The notes: generated by a model from the sequence alone, not told the origin. 19,272 nucleotides of DNA from Marinihelvus sp036351115 (GCA_036351115.1 JAZBOL010000095.1:1-19272), one strand, 5' to 3'; numbered from the stretch's first letter, positions 1 through 7,232 are shown. Program-made: numbers and translations.

Positions 1-195
1 GGTTTTCGCGCAGCGAAAGAAGCGAAGCCGGAATGCCGTCGCCCGTGAGGGCACCCGAAGGGCGCCGGACCGGCCGGAAAGCCCAGGACCCAGGACCCGC
101 ACCCCTGCCTCCGCGTTAAAAGGTGACGCGCCACGCTTCACGACCGATCGCATCGATCCCCGTGACGCGCCACCGCTGCGGCTGGTGTGCGCCCG
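1..195. other. Intergenic stretch with degenerate GC-rich repeats
   Basis: No convincing gene is seen. The stretch lies downstream of the minus-strand amidase gene. It holds a short tandem (cccagga twice near 81-94), a 12-mer acccgaagggcg at 53-64 that recurs at 12039-12050 inside the mltF-dnaQ repeat array, and the 12-mer gtgacgcgccac at 123-134 and 162-173. An open minus-strand frame runs from an ATG at 153 to the window edge, but its translation resembles no protein I know. In E. coli mutL would follow amiB here; its start is not visible. Confidence 0.5.
123..173. repeat. 12-bp direct repeat, 39-bp spacing
   Basis: gtgacgcgccac occurs at 123-134 and again at 162-173, start to start 39 bp. 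The spacing is close to that of the repeat array at 11843-12162, but the sequence is different. It may be the trace of a decayed tandem repeat. Confidence 0.5.
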
Positions 196-1491
196 TCAAC
201 CGGTCGGTATGACGAGCTCCGCGCCGACACGGATCATGTCGGTGCTCAGGTTGTTTGCCTGGCGCAGGCGATTGAGGGTGATGTTGTAGCGGCTCGCGAT
301 GGCGCCGAGCGTTTCGCCGCTGGCGACCACGTGACGCGTGCCGTCACGATTCGCAGCCAGCCAGGTTCCCGGCGGCGGGCTGCGATGGAAATAGTTGCGA
401 ATGCCCCGCGCGATCGCCTCCGCCATGTTCTGCTGGAATTCGAGCTGGGTGAGGCGCTTTTCTTCCGTGGGGTTACTGATGAAGGCGGTTTCCACGAGCA
501 CGGATGGCACGTCCGGAGACTTCAGCACCATGAAGTTGGCGCGCCCGACGTGGTCCTTGTGGACGCGCGTCGTGCGCCCGATGGATTTGAGGATATCCGC
601 CGCAACCTGGTTGCTGGCCTGGATCGTGGCGCTCTGGGACAGGTCGAGCAGCACGGAGGTCAGCAGGTCATCCTTGTCGTTGAGGGACACGCCGCCCACC
701 AGATCCGCCGCGTTTTCCCCCTGGGCGATGAGACGGGCGAACTCGGAGCTGGCGCCGCGCTGGGACAGCACGAACACGGAACTGCCCTGGACACTGCGCT
801 TCTTGAAAGCATCGGCGTGAATGGAAACGAACAGGTCCGCCCGGTGCTTGCGGGCTTTCTCGTACCGGTTGCGCAGGGGAATGTAGTAATCCCCCGTGCG
901 GATCAACACGCCGCGCATGCCCGGCAGGGCATCGATTTCGCGCTTCAGGCGCTTTGCGATCTGCAGAACAACGTCCTTTTCCCGCGTGCGATTCTTACCG
1001 ATGGCGCCCGGGTCCTCGCCGCCGTGTCCGGCGTCGATGGCGACCACGATCTGCCGGTCGCCGCCCTGGATCGATGCGATGGTTCGCACCGCCTCTGCCA
1101 CCTGCGCCCGGTTCTTGTCGTAAAGGTCGACGACCAGGCGGTGGCCGTATTGACCGGTGGGTGACAGGAGAAAGCTCTTGAGCTCCGATTCGCTCTCGAG
1201 GTCCAGCACCACCCGCAGCGTGTCCTTGTCCGGCTTACCGTGCCGCACGCTGCGAATGGCTCCCGAGGCGCCTGATGGAAGGGATGCCGCCTCGTCGAGG
1301 CGCCCGCCTTTCAGGTCAATCACCACCCGGTCCGGGTTCTGGAGGGTGAACAGGGAATACTCGGTGCTGGCGTCCAGGTCCAGCACGGCGCGTGTCTTGT
1401 CGGGCCCCGCCCAGACGCGCAGGCCGCTGACTTCCGCCGCGAAAGCCGAAGTACAGAACGCCAATAAAAACACTGGAATCAGACGTTTCAC
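196..1491 (-). CDS. amiB: N-acetylmuramoyl-L-alanine amidase, AMIN-Amidase_3-LysM (AmiB type)
   Basis: This is a periplasmic zinc amidase that cuts the bond between MurNAc and the stem peptide, mainly at the division septum. The 431-aa product starts with a signal peptide (residues 1-19, cleavage after AFA). An AMIN domain for septal targeting follows (about 22-125), then Amidase_3 (about 148-368) and a C-terminal LysM (about 385-430). Zinc and catalytic residues are visible: H156 in DAGHGGEDPG, E171, H225 in SIHADAF and E334 in VETAFISN. Residues about 278-300 (SVLLDLSQSATIQ onward) sit where AmiB/AmiC carry the autoinhibitory helix released by LytM-type activators. The start is GTG with a GGGG stretch upstream. 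The gene lies 118 bp downstream of tsaE, the usual tsaE-amiB order. The AmiB name rests on that order plus the LysM. Confidence 0.95.
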   Translation of the reverse strand: MKRLIPVFLLAFCTSAFAAEVSGLRVWAGPDKTRAVLDLDASTEYSLFTLQNPDRVVIDLKGGRLDEAASLPSGASGAIRSVRHGKPDKDTLRVVLDLESESELKSFLLSPTGQYGHRLVVDLYDKNRAQVAEAVRTIASIQGGDRQIVVAIDAGHGGEDPGAIGKNRTREKDVVLQIAKRLKREIDALPGMRGVLIRTGDYYIPLRNRYEKARKHRADLFVSIHADAFKKRSVQGSSVFVLSQRGASSEFARLIAQGENAADLVGGVSLNDKDDLLTSVLLDLSQSATIQASNQVAADILKSIGRTTRVHKDHVGRANFMVLKSPDVPSVLVETAFISNPTEEKRLTQLEFQQNMAEAIARGIRNYFHRSPPPGTWLAANRDGTRHVVASGETLGAIASRYNITLNRLRQANNLSTDMIRVGAELVIPTG

Positions 1492-1609
1492 GCCTTCGAG
1501 TCCCCTGAACCTCCACGTGTGTGTTCACAATGATGAATCGCTTTTCCGGAAAAATCAATAGATTCTTCATGAAAAACTGTTACATACGAGGAGTTACTCG
1601 AATTGCAGT

Positions 1610-2179
1610 TTAAAGCGTTAGATCAATTAACTCGCATAACTTGATACCCGAATCGGAATACGCGTAAGCGTGCACGTCACGCGTCGGCGGCCCGGCGAGG
1701 ACAGATTCCTCGAGCGCCAGGACCAGGTCCGGGGCAGGCAGGGCGCCGCCGCCCTGCTCCGGCCACTCCACACACAGGATCGATCGGCCATCGAGCAGAT
1801 CGGCCAGGCCCAGGTATTCCACCTCGCCGGGATCCGCGATGCGGTACAGATCGAGATGAATCACCTGCAGGCGGCCCTCGGGCGCCATTCCGCCCGAAGG
1901 CGAGGCGCCTGAATCGAGCAAGGGTTCGGGGTTGGGCCTGGGCAAGTCGTAAAGCTCCAACAGGCCGTAGGTGGGACTCTTTACCGCACCCTCGTACCCC
2001 AGCGCCCGGAGCAGCGCACGAACGAACGTGGTTTTTCCGGCGCCGAGATCGCCCTCGAGGTACAAAACGAGGGGCGGGGCCAGGCGTTGCGCGAAGCGGC
2101 CCGCCAGTTCGACGAGGGCCGGCTCGTCCAGCCCCCGCTGGACGCTCGATGCGCTGGCGTTGCGCCGTTCAGCGACCAC
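1610..2179 (-). CDS. tsaE: tRNA threonylcarbamoyladenosine biosynthesis ATPase TsaE
   Basis: TsaE is the ATPase that works with TsaB and TsaD to put the t6A modification on A37 of ANN-decoding tRNAs. Visible motifs are the Walker A loop GDLGAGKTT (residues 43-51), SPTYGLLELY (68-77), HLDLYRI (108-114) and VEWPEQG (137-143). I place the start at a GTG (2177-2179) that overlaps the end of nnr by 11 bp, giving 189 aa. An ATG further upstream at 2275 would overlap nnr by over 100 bp and adds sequence unlike the family. E. coli TsaE is about 153 aa. Much of the excess is a proline/glycine/serine-rich insertion at about residues 80-103, between the SPTY strand and the HLDLYR strand. The overlap suggests translational coupling with nnr. 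Confidence 0.93.
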   Translation of the reverse strand: MVAERRNASASSVQRGLDEPALVELAGRFAQRLAPPLVLYLEGDLGAGKTTFVRALLRALGYEGAVKSPTYGLLELYDLPRPNPEPLLDSGASPSGGMAPEGRLQVIHLDLYRIADPGEVEYLGLADLLDGRSILCVEWPEQGGGALPAPDLVLALEESVLAGPPTRDVHAYAYSDSGIKLCELIDLTL

Positions 2180-3659
2180 GATGGGGATTGACGACGCATT
2201 GCAGCTGGCGGGCGATGTCGAGGGCCAGGAGACCGCGCTCACCACGCATGGCAGCGGCGTCACCGGCAAGCGCATGGGCGATCGTGCCCACCCGCGCCGC
2301 CTCGGCGGCCGCCAGCCCCTGACCGCGCATCGCCGCCAGCACGCCGGTCAGGACATCACCGGCGCCGCCGGTGGACATTCCCGGATTGCCCAGGGCACAC
2401 ACGTCGGCGCCACCGTTCGGGGTCACCACGACAGTTCCGCAGCCCTTGAGCACGACCGTGGCGCGGAAACGACGGGCGATCTCCTCGCCGGCGCCGAAGC
2501 GATCGGCCTGTACTTCGGAAGTGCTGACACCGAGCAGGCGCGAAGCTTCCGCAGGGTGCGGCGTGAGGATCCAGTCATCACGCTGGCGGGGGTTCTCCGC
2601 CAGCAGGTTCAGGCCATCGGCATCGACGACGAGGGGACGCGGGTCATCGAGACAACGCCGCCACAGCGCCTCGCCCCAGGGACCGGTCCCGAGGCCGGGC
2701 CCCAGCGCCAGCACGGTCGCCCGCTCTGCAGCATGCTCGAGCTCCACGGCATTGCTCACGCCGTGCACCATGAGCTCCGGCCTGGGCAGATTGAGCAGCG
2801 CAGCGTGATCCGGGTGGGTCGCGACACTCACCAGTCCCGCACCACTGCGCAGCGCGCCCTCCCCGGCCAGCCGCGCCGCGCCGCTCATGCCCACGTCGCC
2901 ACCGACCACCAGCACGTGGCCGAATTGCCCCTTGTGGCTGTTGCGGGGACGACGACCCAGGGCGTGCGGCAGACGGTCGGCGCCCAGCAGGTGCCCGGAG
3001 ACCGGCACCTGTTCGTAGGCAGCGGAGGGCACCTCGAGTCGATCGAACAGCAATCGGCCCGTGAACTCGGGGCCTTCCGCCGTGAACAGGCCGCGCTTCT
3101 TGCCGATGAAAGTGACGGTGAGGTCCGCATGGATCGCACAGCCCATGACTGCACCCGTGTCCGCGTTAAGCCCGGAGGGAATATCGACGGCGACACAGGG
3201 TTCGGCGGCGGCGTTCACCGCAGCGACCGCCTCGGCATACGCCCCTTCTACCGGTCGGTCGAGCCCGGTGCCGAGCATGGCGTCGATGACGAGATTGACC
3301 TCGTCGGGGATGACCTGCGGCCAGCGCAGCGTTTCGCCGCCGCTCGCCCGCCAGTCTTCGAAGGCCTGGCGTGCGTCACCGGAGAGCGATTCAGGATCCG
3401 CGAGGGCCACGACGCGCGTCTTGACGCCGAACTCGTGGGCCAGGCGCGCCACGACATAGCCATCGCCGCCGTTGTTGCCGGCCCCGCAGAGAATCAGCCA
3501 GGCGTTGCTGGCGGGAAAAGCGGCCCGCGCCGCCTCCACCACCGCGTTGCCGGCACGCTTCATCAGGGTATAACCGGGAATGCCGTGATCTTCGATGGCC
3601 GCCCGGTCCAGCGCCCGCGTGCACTCGGCGGTATACAATTTGTCGCTCACCGAAATCAT
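2169..3659 (-). CDS. nnr: Bifunctional NAD(P)H-hydrate epimerase / ADP-dependent NAD(P)H-hydrate dehydratase
   Basis: Nnr repairs NADHX and NADPHX, the hydrated damage forms of NAD(P)H. The N-terminal YjeF_N domain (about 1-215) interconverts the R and S epimers; the C-terminal ribokinase-like domain (about 225-490) dehydrates S-NAD(P)HX using ADP. Epimerase motifs seen are GAGNNGGDGYVVAR (from about residue 59), DAMLGTGL and VDIPSGLNADTG. Dehydratase motifs are KGQFGHVLVVGG, LGPGLG, LTPHPAEASRLL, VLKGCGTVV and GNPGMSTGGAGDVLTG. The ATG at 3657-3659 gives 496 aa, near the E. coli length of about 515. Longer in-frame extensions upstream would run into the divergent queG. No Shine-Dalgarno precedes the ATG, while a TATAAT sits 7 bp upstream, so the message may be leaderless. 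Confidence 0.94.
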   Translation of the reverse strand: MISVSDKLYTAECTRALDRAAIEDHGIPGYTLMKRAGNAVVEAARAAFPASNAWLILCGAGNNGGDGYVVARLAHEFGVKTRVVALADPESLSGDARQAFEDWRASGGETLRWPQVIPDEVNLVIDAMLGTGLDRPVEGAYAEAVAAVNAAAEPCVAVDIPSGLNADTGAVMGCAIHADLTVTFIGKKRGLFTAEGPEFTGRLLFDRLEVPSAAYEQVPVSGHLLGADRLPHALGRRPRNSHKGQFGHVLVVGGDVGMSGAARLAGEGALRSGAGLVSVATHPDHAALLNLPRPELMVHGVSNAVELEHAAERATVLALGPGLGTGPWGEALWRRCLDDPRPLVVDADGLNLLAENPRQRDDWILTPHPAEASRLLGVSTSEVQADRFGAGEEIARRFRATVVLKGCGTVVVTPNGGADVCALGNPGMSTGGAGDVLTGVLAAMRGQGLAAAEAARVGTIAHALAGDAAAMRGERGLLALDIARQLQCVVNPHRGR

Positions 3660-3665
3660 GTCGGC

Positions 3666-3671
3666 ATTATA
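3666..3671 (-). promoter_or_regulatory. Candidate -10 element (TATAAT) for nnr-tsaE
   Basis: The minus strand reads a perfect TATAAT here, only 6 bp before the nnr ATG. A start point about 7 nt downstream would fall on or next to the ATG. No good -35 box is seen at 16-18 bp. Confidence 0.45.
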
Positions 3672-3687
3672 GTGAGTCCGCTCTACC

Positions 3688-4806
3688 GTGAGTTCCCCAC
3701 CGGAAAACGCCTCCACTCCGCCTGCAGAGCTGCCGGCGCCCTGGACGCCTGAAACCCTGGCGGCGCAGATCAAGCGCTGGGGCATCGCGCTGGGCTTCCA
3801 GAAAGTTGGCATCGCGGACACGGATCTCACGGAGCACGAGGCGCACCTGCTCAGCTGGCTCGAGGATGGCCTGCACGGTGACATGGCGTGGATGGCCCGG
3901 CACGGGACCCGCCGGAGCCGACCGGCGGACCTCGTCCCTGGCACGGTGCGCGTGATTTCCGTCCGCATGGACTACCTGCCCGAGGGGACCGACGACGCCC
4001 TGGCGCTGCTGGAAGCGCCGGACACCGGCATCGTCTCCCGCTATGCCCTCGGCCGGGACTACCACAAGGTTCTGCGCAAACGCCTCCAAACACTGGCGAC
4101 CCGGCTGGAGCAGACCATCGGACCTTTTGGCTACCGGGTGTTCGTGGACTCGGCCCCGGTGCTGGAGAAAGCCCTGGCCGAGAAGGCCGGGCTGGGCTGG
4201 ATCGGCAAGCACAGCAACCTGCTCGATCGGGACGCGGGCAGCTGGTTCTTCCTGGGAGAGGTGTACACGGACCTGCCCCTGCCCGTCGATGAACCGGTGC
4301 GCGACCACTGCGGGGACTGCACGCGTTGCATCGACGTCTGCCCGACCGGCGCCATCGTTGCGCCCTACCGGGTAGATGCCCGCCGCTGCATCTCTTACCT
4401 GACTATTGAGTTACGAACCTCTATTCCGGAATCATTGCGGCCCCTCATGGGCAATCGCATCTACGGCTGTGACGACTGCCAGGCCGTCTGCCCCTGGAAC
4501 CGGTTCGCCCAACCCACGGAGGAAGCGGATTTCGCACCGCGAAACGGACTGGAAGCCCCGCAATTGCGCGCCCTGTTCGCCTGGGACGAGGCGGAGTTTC
4601 TCGAGCGGACGGCCGGCAGCCCGATTCGACGAATCGGCCACGAATGCTGGCTGCGCAACATCGCGGTCGCGCTGGGTAACGCACCCCGGAGCGACGCCAA
4701 TCGCCGGGCGCTCAAGGCCCGGGAAGACCATCCCTCCGCCCTGGTTCGGGAACACGTCCGATGGGCCCTGGATCGGCAATCCGCGCCCGTTCCGGACAGC
4801 GGGTGA
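3688..4806 (+). CDS. queG: Epoxyqueuosine reductase QueG
   Basis: QueG performs the last step of tRNA queuosine synthesis, reducing epoxyqueuosine to queuosine at position 34 using cobalamin and two [4Fe-4S] clusters. The 372-aa product has the expected layout: an N-terminal substrate/cobalamin region, the catalytic-Asp segment VDSAPVLEKALAEKAGLGWIG with D154, a ferredoxin-like cluster region and a C-terminal HEAT-like tail (HECWLRNIAVALGNA). Cluster cysteines are C208, C211, C214 and C218 in CGDCTRCIDVCPTGAI, and C261, C264 and C268 in CDDCQAVCPWN. The start is GTG; an in-frame stop at 3673-3675 makes it the first possible start, and the ribosome site before it is weak. It is divergent from nnr with 28 bp between, as in E. 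coli. folE2, which makes the pathway's first intermediate, is also in the window. Confidence 0.95.
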   Translation: MSSPPENASTPPAELPAPWTPETLAAQIKRWGIALGFQKVGIADTDLTEHEAHLLSWLEDGLHGDMAWMARHGTRRSRPADLVPGTVRVISVRMDYLPEGTDDALALLEAPDTGIVSRYALGRDYHKVLRKRLQTLATRLEQTIGPFGYRVFVDSAPVLEKALAEKAGLGWIGKHSNLLDRDAGSWFFLGEVYTDLPLPVDEPVRDHCGDCTRCIDVCPTGAIVAPYRVDARRCISYLTIELRTSIPESLRPLMGNRIYGCDDCQAVCPWNRFAQPTEEADFAPRNGLEAPQLRALFAWDEAEFLERTAGSPIRRIGHECWLRNIAVALGNAPRSDANRRALKAREDHPSALVREHVRWALDRQSAPVPDSG

Positions 4807-4834
4807 AACGACTCCGGCCCCAGCTCCACTGCGC

Positions 4835-4840
4835 TATAAT
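4835..4840 (+). promoter_or_regulatory. Candidate -10 element (TATAAT) for the aminotransferase operon
   Basis: A perfect TATAAT (in gcgctataat) lies 28 bp after the queG stop and 77 bp before the aminotransferase ATG. No convincing -35 box is seen at 16-18 bp, so an activator or a GC-tolerant sigma interaction may be needed. The implied leader is about 70 nt. Confidence 0.5.
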
Positions 4841-4862
4841 CGCCGGCTTGAAGACAGAACCC

Positions 4863-4898
4863 GTCAGCGGAACCCGTGGCACCCGCGGGGCCGCTGAC
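4863..4898 (+). promoter_or_regulatory. Hairpin in the leader of the aminotransferase gene
   Basis: GTCAGCGG (4863-4870) pairs perfectly with CCGCTGAC (4891-4898). The 20-nt loop is GC-rich and can add a short inner CCCG/CGGG stem. The hairpin lies between the candidate -10 box and the Shine-Dalgarno GGAG at about 4905. It has no T tract, so it is not a standard terminator. A role in mRNA stability or control is inference. Confidence 0.55.
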
Positions 4899-4916
4899 GC
4901 AGCGCGGAGCTCACCC

Positions 4917-6416
4917 ATGACCCTCATCGAGAAACTCGACACCCTTCGTTCCTTCGGTGGACCGGCCGTCACGCATGGCCTCCCCGACGATCAGATCCTG
5001 TCATTCGCAGCCGAAGACCCCCGCCTCGAGCAGGCCGTGGACAGCGCCCTGGGGCAGTTCGGTTGCCTGAAGGAAGAGTTTCCCGAACTGCTCGCGAAAA
5101 GCGAGGCGGACCAGATCGCGGACATCCAGTCCGGCTACGTGAACTTCTATCCGGACGACGCCGTGAATCCCTATGTCGCCCTGGCCGGAAAAGGTCCCTG
5201 GCTCGTCACCTTGAAGGGCGCGGTGCTCTATGAATGCGGCGGTTACGGCATGCTGGGCTTCGGCCATGCGCCGGACGGCCCGCTCGGCGCCATGAACCGC
5301 GATCACGTCATGGCCAACATCATGACCCCGAGCGTAAGCCAGAAGCGCTTCAAGGAGGCCCTCGACCGGGAGATCGGCCACACGCGCGGCGGCAATCCCT
5401 TCGCCAGTCTCCTCTGCCTGAACAGCGGCTCAGAGGCCGTGACCCTGGCGGCGCGCATCGCCGACATCAACGCCAAGCTGCATACCGACCCGGACGGGCG
5501 CTACGCGGGTGGCAGCATTCGTCGCCTGGGTCTGAAGGGCGCCTTCCACGGCCGCACGGACCGGCCCGGCCGCTTTTCCGATTCCACCCGTAAGAGCTAC
5601 GAGCAGCATCTCGCCAGCTATCGCGACGACGACATCCTGTTGACCGTGACCCCCAACGACGTGGAGGAACTGGAACAGGCCTTCGCCGGCGCGGAGGCCC
5701 GCGGTGAATTCATCGAGGCCATGTTCATCGAACCCGTCATGGGTGAGGGCAACCCCGGAATGGCGGTCACGCCGGAGTTTTACGCCCGGGCCCGCACCCT
5801 CACCCTCGAGCACGGCACCCTGCTGCTGGTCGACAGCATCCAGGCCGGACTTCGTGCCCAGGGCGTGCTCTCCATCGTGGACTACCCGGGCTTTGAGAAG
5901 CTCGATCCGCCGGACATGGAAACCTACTCCAAGGCGATCAACGCGGGGCAGTATCCCCTGTCGGTACTGGCCGTGACGGAACGCGCCGAGGCGCTCTACC
6001 GCAAGGGCGTTTACGGCAACACCATGTCCACGAATCCACGCGCCATGGATGTCGCCGTGGCTGTACTCAACGCCCTGACCCCGGAAATGCGTCAGAACGT
6101 CCGGGACCGCGGCGCGGAAATGGTGGCCAAGCTCCAGGCCCTCGCCGACGAACTCGGCGGCGCCATCACGAAGGTGCAGGGCACGGGGCTGCTCATCAGC
6201 GCGGAACTCGATCCCGAGCGGTTCAAGAGCTACGGCACCGATTCGTCCGAGGAGTACATGCGCATGCACGGGGTCAACGTGGTGCACGGCGGCGCCAACG
6301 CCCTGCGCTACACGCCCGGCTTCACGCTCACGAGCGCTGAGGTCGACCTCATGGTTGACGCCACGCGCCAGGCCCTGGTGCACGGACCCCAGAAGGCGGC
6401 TTCCGAAGCCGCCTGA
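4917..6416 (+). CDS. Class-III PLP-dependent aminotransferase family protein, substrate unknown
   Basis: This is a 499-aa fold-type I PLP enzyme of the class-III aminotransferase family. Visible landmarks are the glycine-rich cofactor-binding turn LLCLNSGSEAVTLAARIAD, the FHGRTD segment, FIEPVMGEGN, the PLP-ring Asp D306 in LLVDSIQAGLRAQG, the probable Schiff-base lysine K339 in TYSKAINAGQYP, and YGNTMSTNPRAMDVA. It is longer than typical class-III enzymes (about 400-450 aa), with an extra N-terminal region of roughly 80-100 residues before the first core strand. The ATG at 4917 has a GGAG 8 nt upstream. The AhpD-like gene starts 65 bp downstream and may be cotranscribed. I cannot assign the amino donor or acceptor; DSIQAG and SKAINAGQYP differ from the DE(V/I)Q and (S)K-GGG patterns of ornithine or GABA enzymes. 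Other class-III reactions such as racemase or mutase are possible. Confidence 0.85.
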   Translation: MTLIEKLDTLRSFGGPAVTHGLPDDQILSFAAEDPRLEQAVDSALGQFGCLKEEFPELLAKSEADQIADIQSGYVNFYPDDAVNPYVALAGKGPWLVTLKGAVLYECGGYGMLGFGHAPDGPLGAMNRDHVMANIMTPSVSQKRFKEALDREIGHTRGGNPFASLLCLNSGSEAVTLAARIADINAKLHTDPDGRYAGGSIRRLGLKGAFHGRTDRPGRFSDSTRKSYEQHLASYRDDDILLTVTPNDVEELEQAFAGAEARGEFIEAMFIEPVMGEGNPGMAVTPEFYARARTLTLEHGTLLLVDSIQAGLRAQGVLSIVDYPGFEKLDPPDMETYSKAINAGQYPLSVLAVTERAEALYRKGVYGNTMSTNPRAMDVAVAVLNALTPEMRQNVRDRGAEMVAKLQALADELGGAITKVQGTGLLISAELDPERFKSYGTDSSEEYMRMHGVNVVHGGANALRYTPGFTLTSAEVDLMVDATRQALVHGPQKAASEAA

Positions 6417-6431
6417 CCCCGGCCGCTTCGC

Positions 6432-6469
6432 CAGAGCCGGATCGTTTACTACAGAGCCGGATCGTTTAC
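6432..6469. repeat. Tandem 18-bp direct repeat, 20-bp period, upstream of the AhpD-like gene
   Basis: cagagccggatcgtttac occurs identically at 6432-6449 and 6452-6469, separated by 2 bp. The second copy ends 2 bp before the Shine-Dalgarno aaggag of the next gene. A 20-bp period is close to two helical turns, as expected for a two-site operator, but a simple recent duplication is also possible. Confidence 0.75.
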
Positions 6470-6481
6470 AAAGGAGCCCCC

Positions 6482-7072
6482 ATGGCCCACATGGACCCCC
6501 TGCCCCCGTCCGCCTCACCGGAGCTGGATGAAGACTTCGCGATTTTTGTCGACATCCTGGGCTTTGTGCCCAATAGCCTGCTGACCATGCAGCGCCGGCC
6601 GAAGATGGTGAAAGGCTTCGGCGCGCTCACCAAGGCCGTCATGGACCCCGAGGGCCCGGTGGATCTGGGCTTTCTCCGCCTTGTCGCCCACTTCGCCAGC
6701 CGCGCCTCCGGCTGCCAGTACTGCGAGGCTCACTCACTGATCGCCGCGGGCATCCACGGCATCGACGAAGAAAAGATCGCCGCCGTGTGGGACTATCAGA
6801 CCAGCGACCTCTACACCGACGCCGAGCGCGTGGCCCTCGACTACGCCCTGGCCGCCGGTGCCGTCCCCAATGCCGTGGACGACGCCCTCATGGAGCGCAT
6901 GCGCGAGCACTGGACCGACGAACAGATTGTCCAGATCCTCGGCGCCGTCAGCCTCTACGGTTTCCTCAATCGCTGGAACGACTCCATGGCCACGGAGCTC
7001 GAAGAGGCGCCCGGCAAGCTCGGCGACGCCGTGCTTCGGCCCGGGGGTTGGACGGGCGGCAAACACCGCTGA
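6482..7072 (+). CDS. AhpD-like / carboxymuconolactone decarboxylase family protein
   Basis: The 196-aa product belongs to the AhpD-like all-helical family, whose members include peroxidase-linked thiol reductants and ring-opening decarboxylases. The diagnostic motif ASGCQYCEAHS gives the redox pair C78/C81 and the following H84, the usual CxxC-x2-H catalytic arrangement. The preceding helix (DLGFLRLVAHFAS) and the later ALDYALAAGAVPNAVDDALMERMREHWTDEQIVQIL region fit the fold. Length is typical for the two-lobed members. The start ATG has a strong aaggag 6-7 nt upstream. It follows the aminotransferase gene by 65 bp with a phased direct repeat between them. The CxxC suggests a thiol-disulfide or peroxidase role rather than a decarboxylase, but the substrate is unknown. 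Confidence 0.88.
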   Translation: MAHMDPLPPSASPELDEDFAIFVDILGFVPNSLLTMQRRPKMVKGFGALTKAVMDPEGPVDLGFLRLVAHFASRASGCQYCEAHSLIAAGIHGIDEEKIAAVWDYQTSDLYTDAERVALDYALAAGAVPNAVDDALMERMREHWTDEQIVQILGAVSLYGFLNRWNDSMATELEEAPGKLGDAVLRPGGWTGGKHR

Positions 7073-7150
7073 CTCATCGGGGGCGGGTGCGGATCCTGGG
7101 CCCCTCATCCCCCGAGTTCGCCGGAAGACGGGCATCCAGTGTCCATCCGT

Positions 7151-7190
7151 CATCCCCGAGCCCGAGGCAAGGGAAGACCCACCGAGACCG
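7151..7190. repeat. Degenerate copy of the mltF-dnaQ repeat unit
   Basis: On the minus strand this segment begins GGTGGGTCTTCCC and runs into a CTCGGG/GGGGATG-like end, resembling the units at 12096-12121 and 12140-12162, which begin GGTGGGTTTCCC and GGTGGGGTTTCC. The similarity is partial and judged by eye. Confidence 0.35.
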
Positions 7191-7193
7191 GAC

Positions 7194-7232
7194 AAAAAAA
7201 GGGGGATGGGCGGAGAGGTTCACCCATCCCCC
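7194..7232 (-). terminator. Rho-independent terminator ending the small membrane-protein transcript
   Basis: Read on the minus strand, GGGGGATGGG pairs perfectly over 10 bp with CCCATCCCCC across a 12-nt loop, followed at once by seven T residues. It lies 80 bp beyond the stop of the 7313-7597 gene. On the plus strand the hairpin lacks a T tract, so it does not serve the AhpD-like gene. Confidence 0.9.

Noticed and set aside
1..153. Minus-strand open frame from an ATG at 153 to the window edge as the start of mutL
   Set aside because: The translation does not resemble the conserved MutL N-terminus and no ribosome site is evident.
1971..3752. A 593-codon open frame on the plus strand
   Set aside because: It lies entirely antisense to nnr and tsaE, whose motifs are unmistakable; its translation has the low-complexity Arg/Ala/Gly look of a GC-rich shadow frame.
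5430..6518. A 362-codon open frame on the minus strand
   Set aside because: Antisense to the aminotransferase, with His/Gly/Val-rich shadow composition and no recognisable motif.
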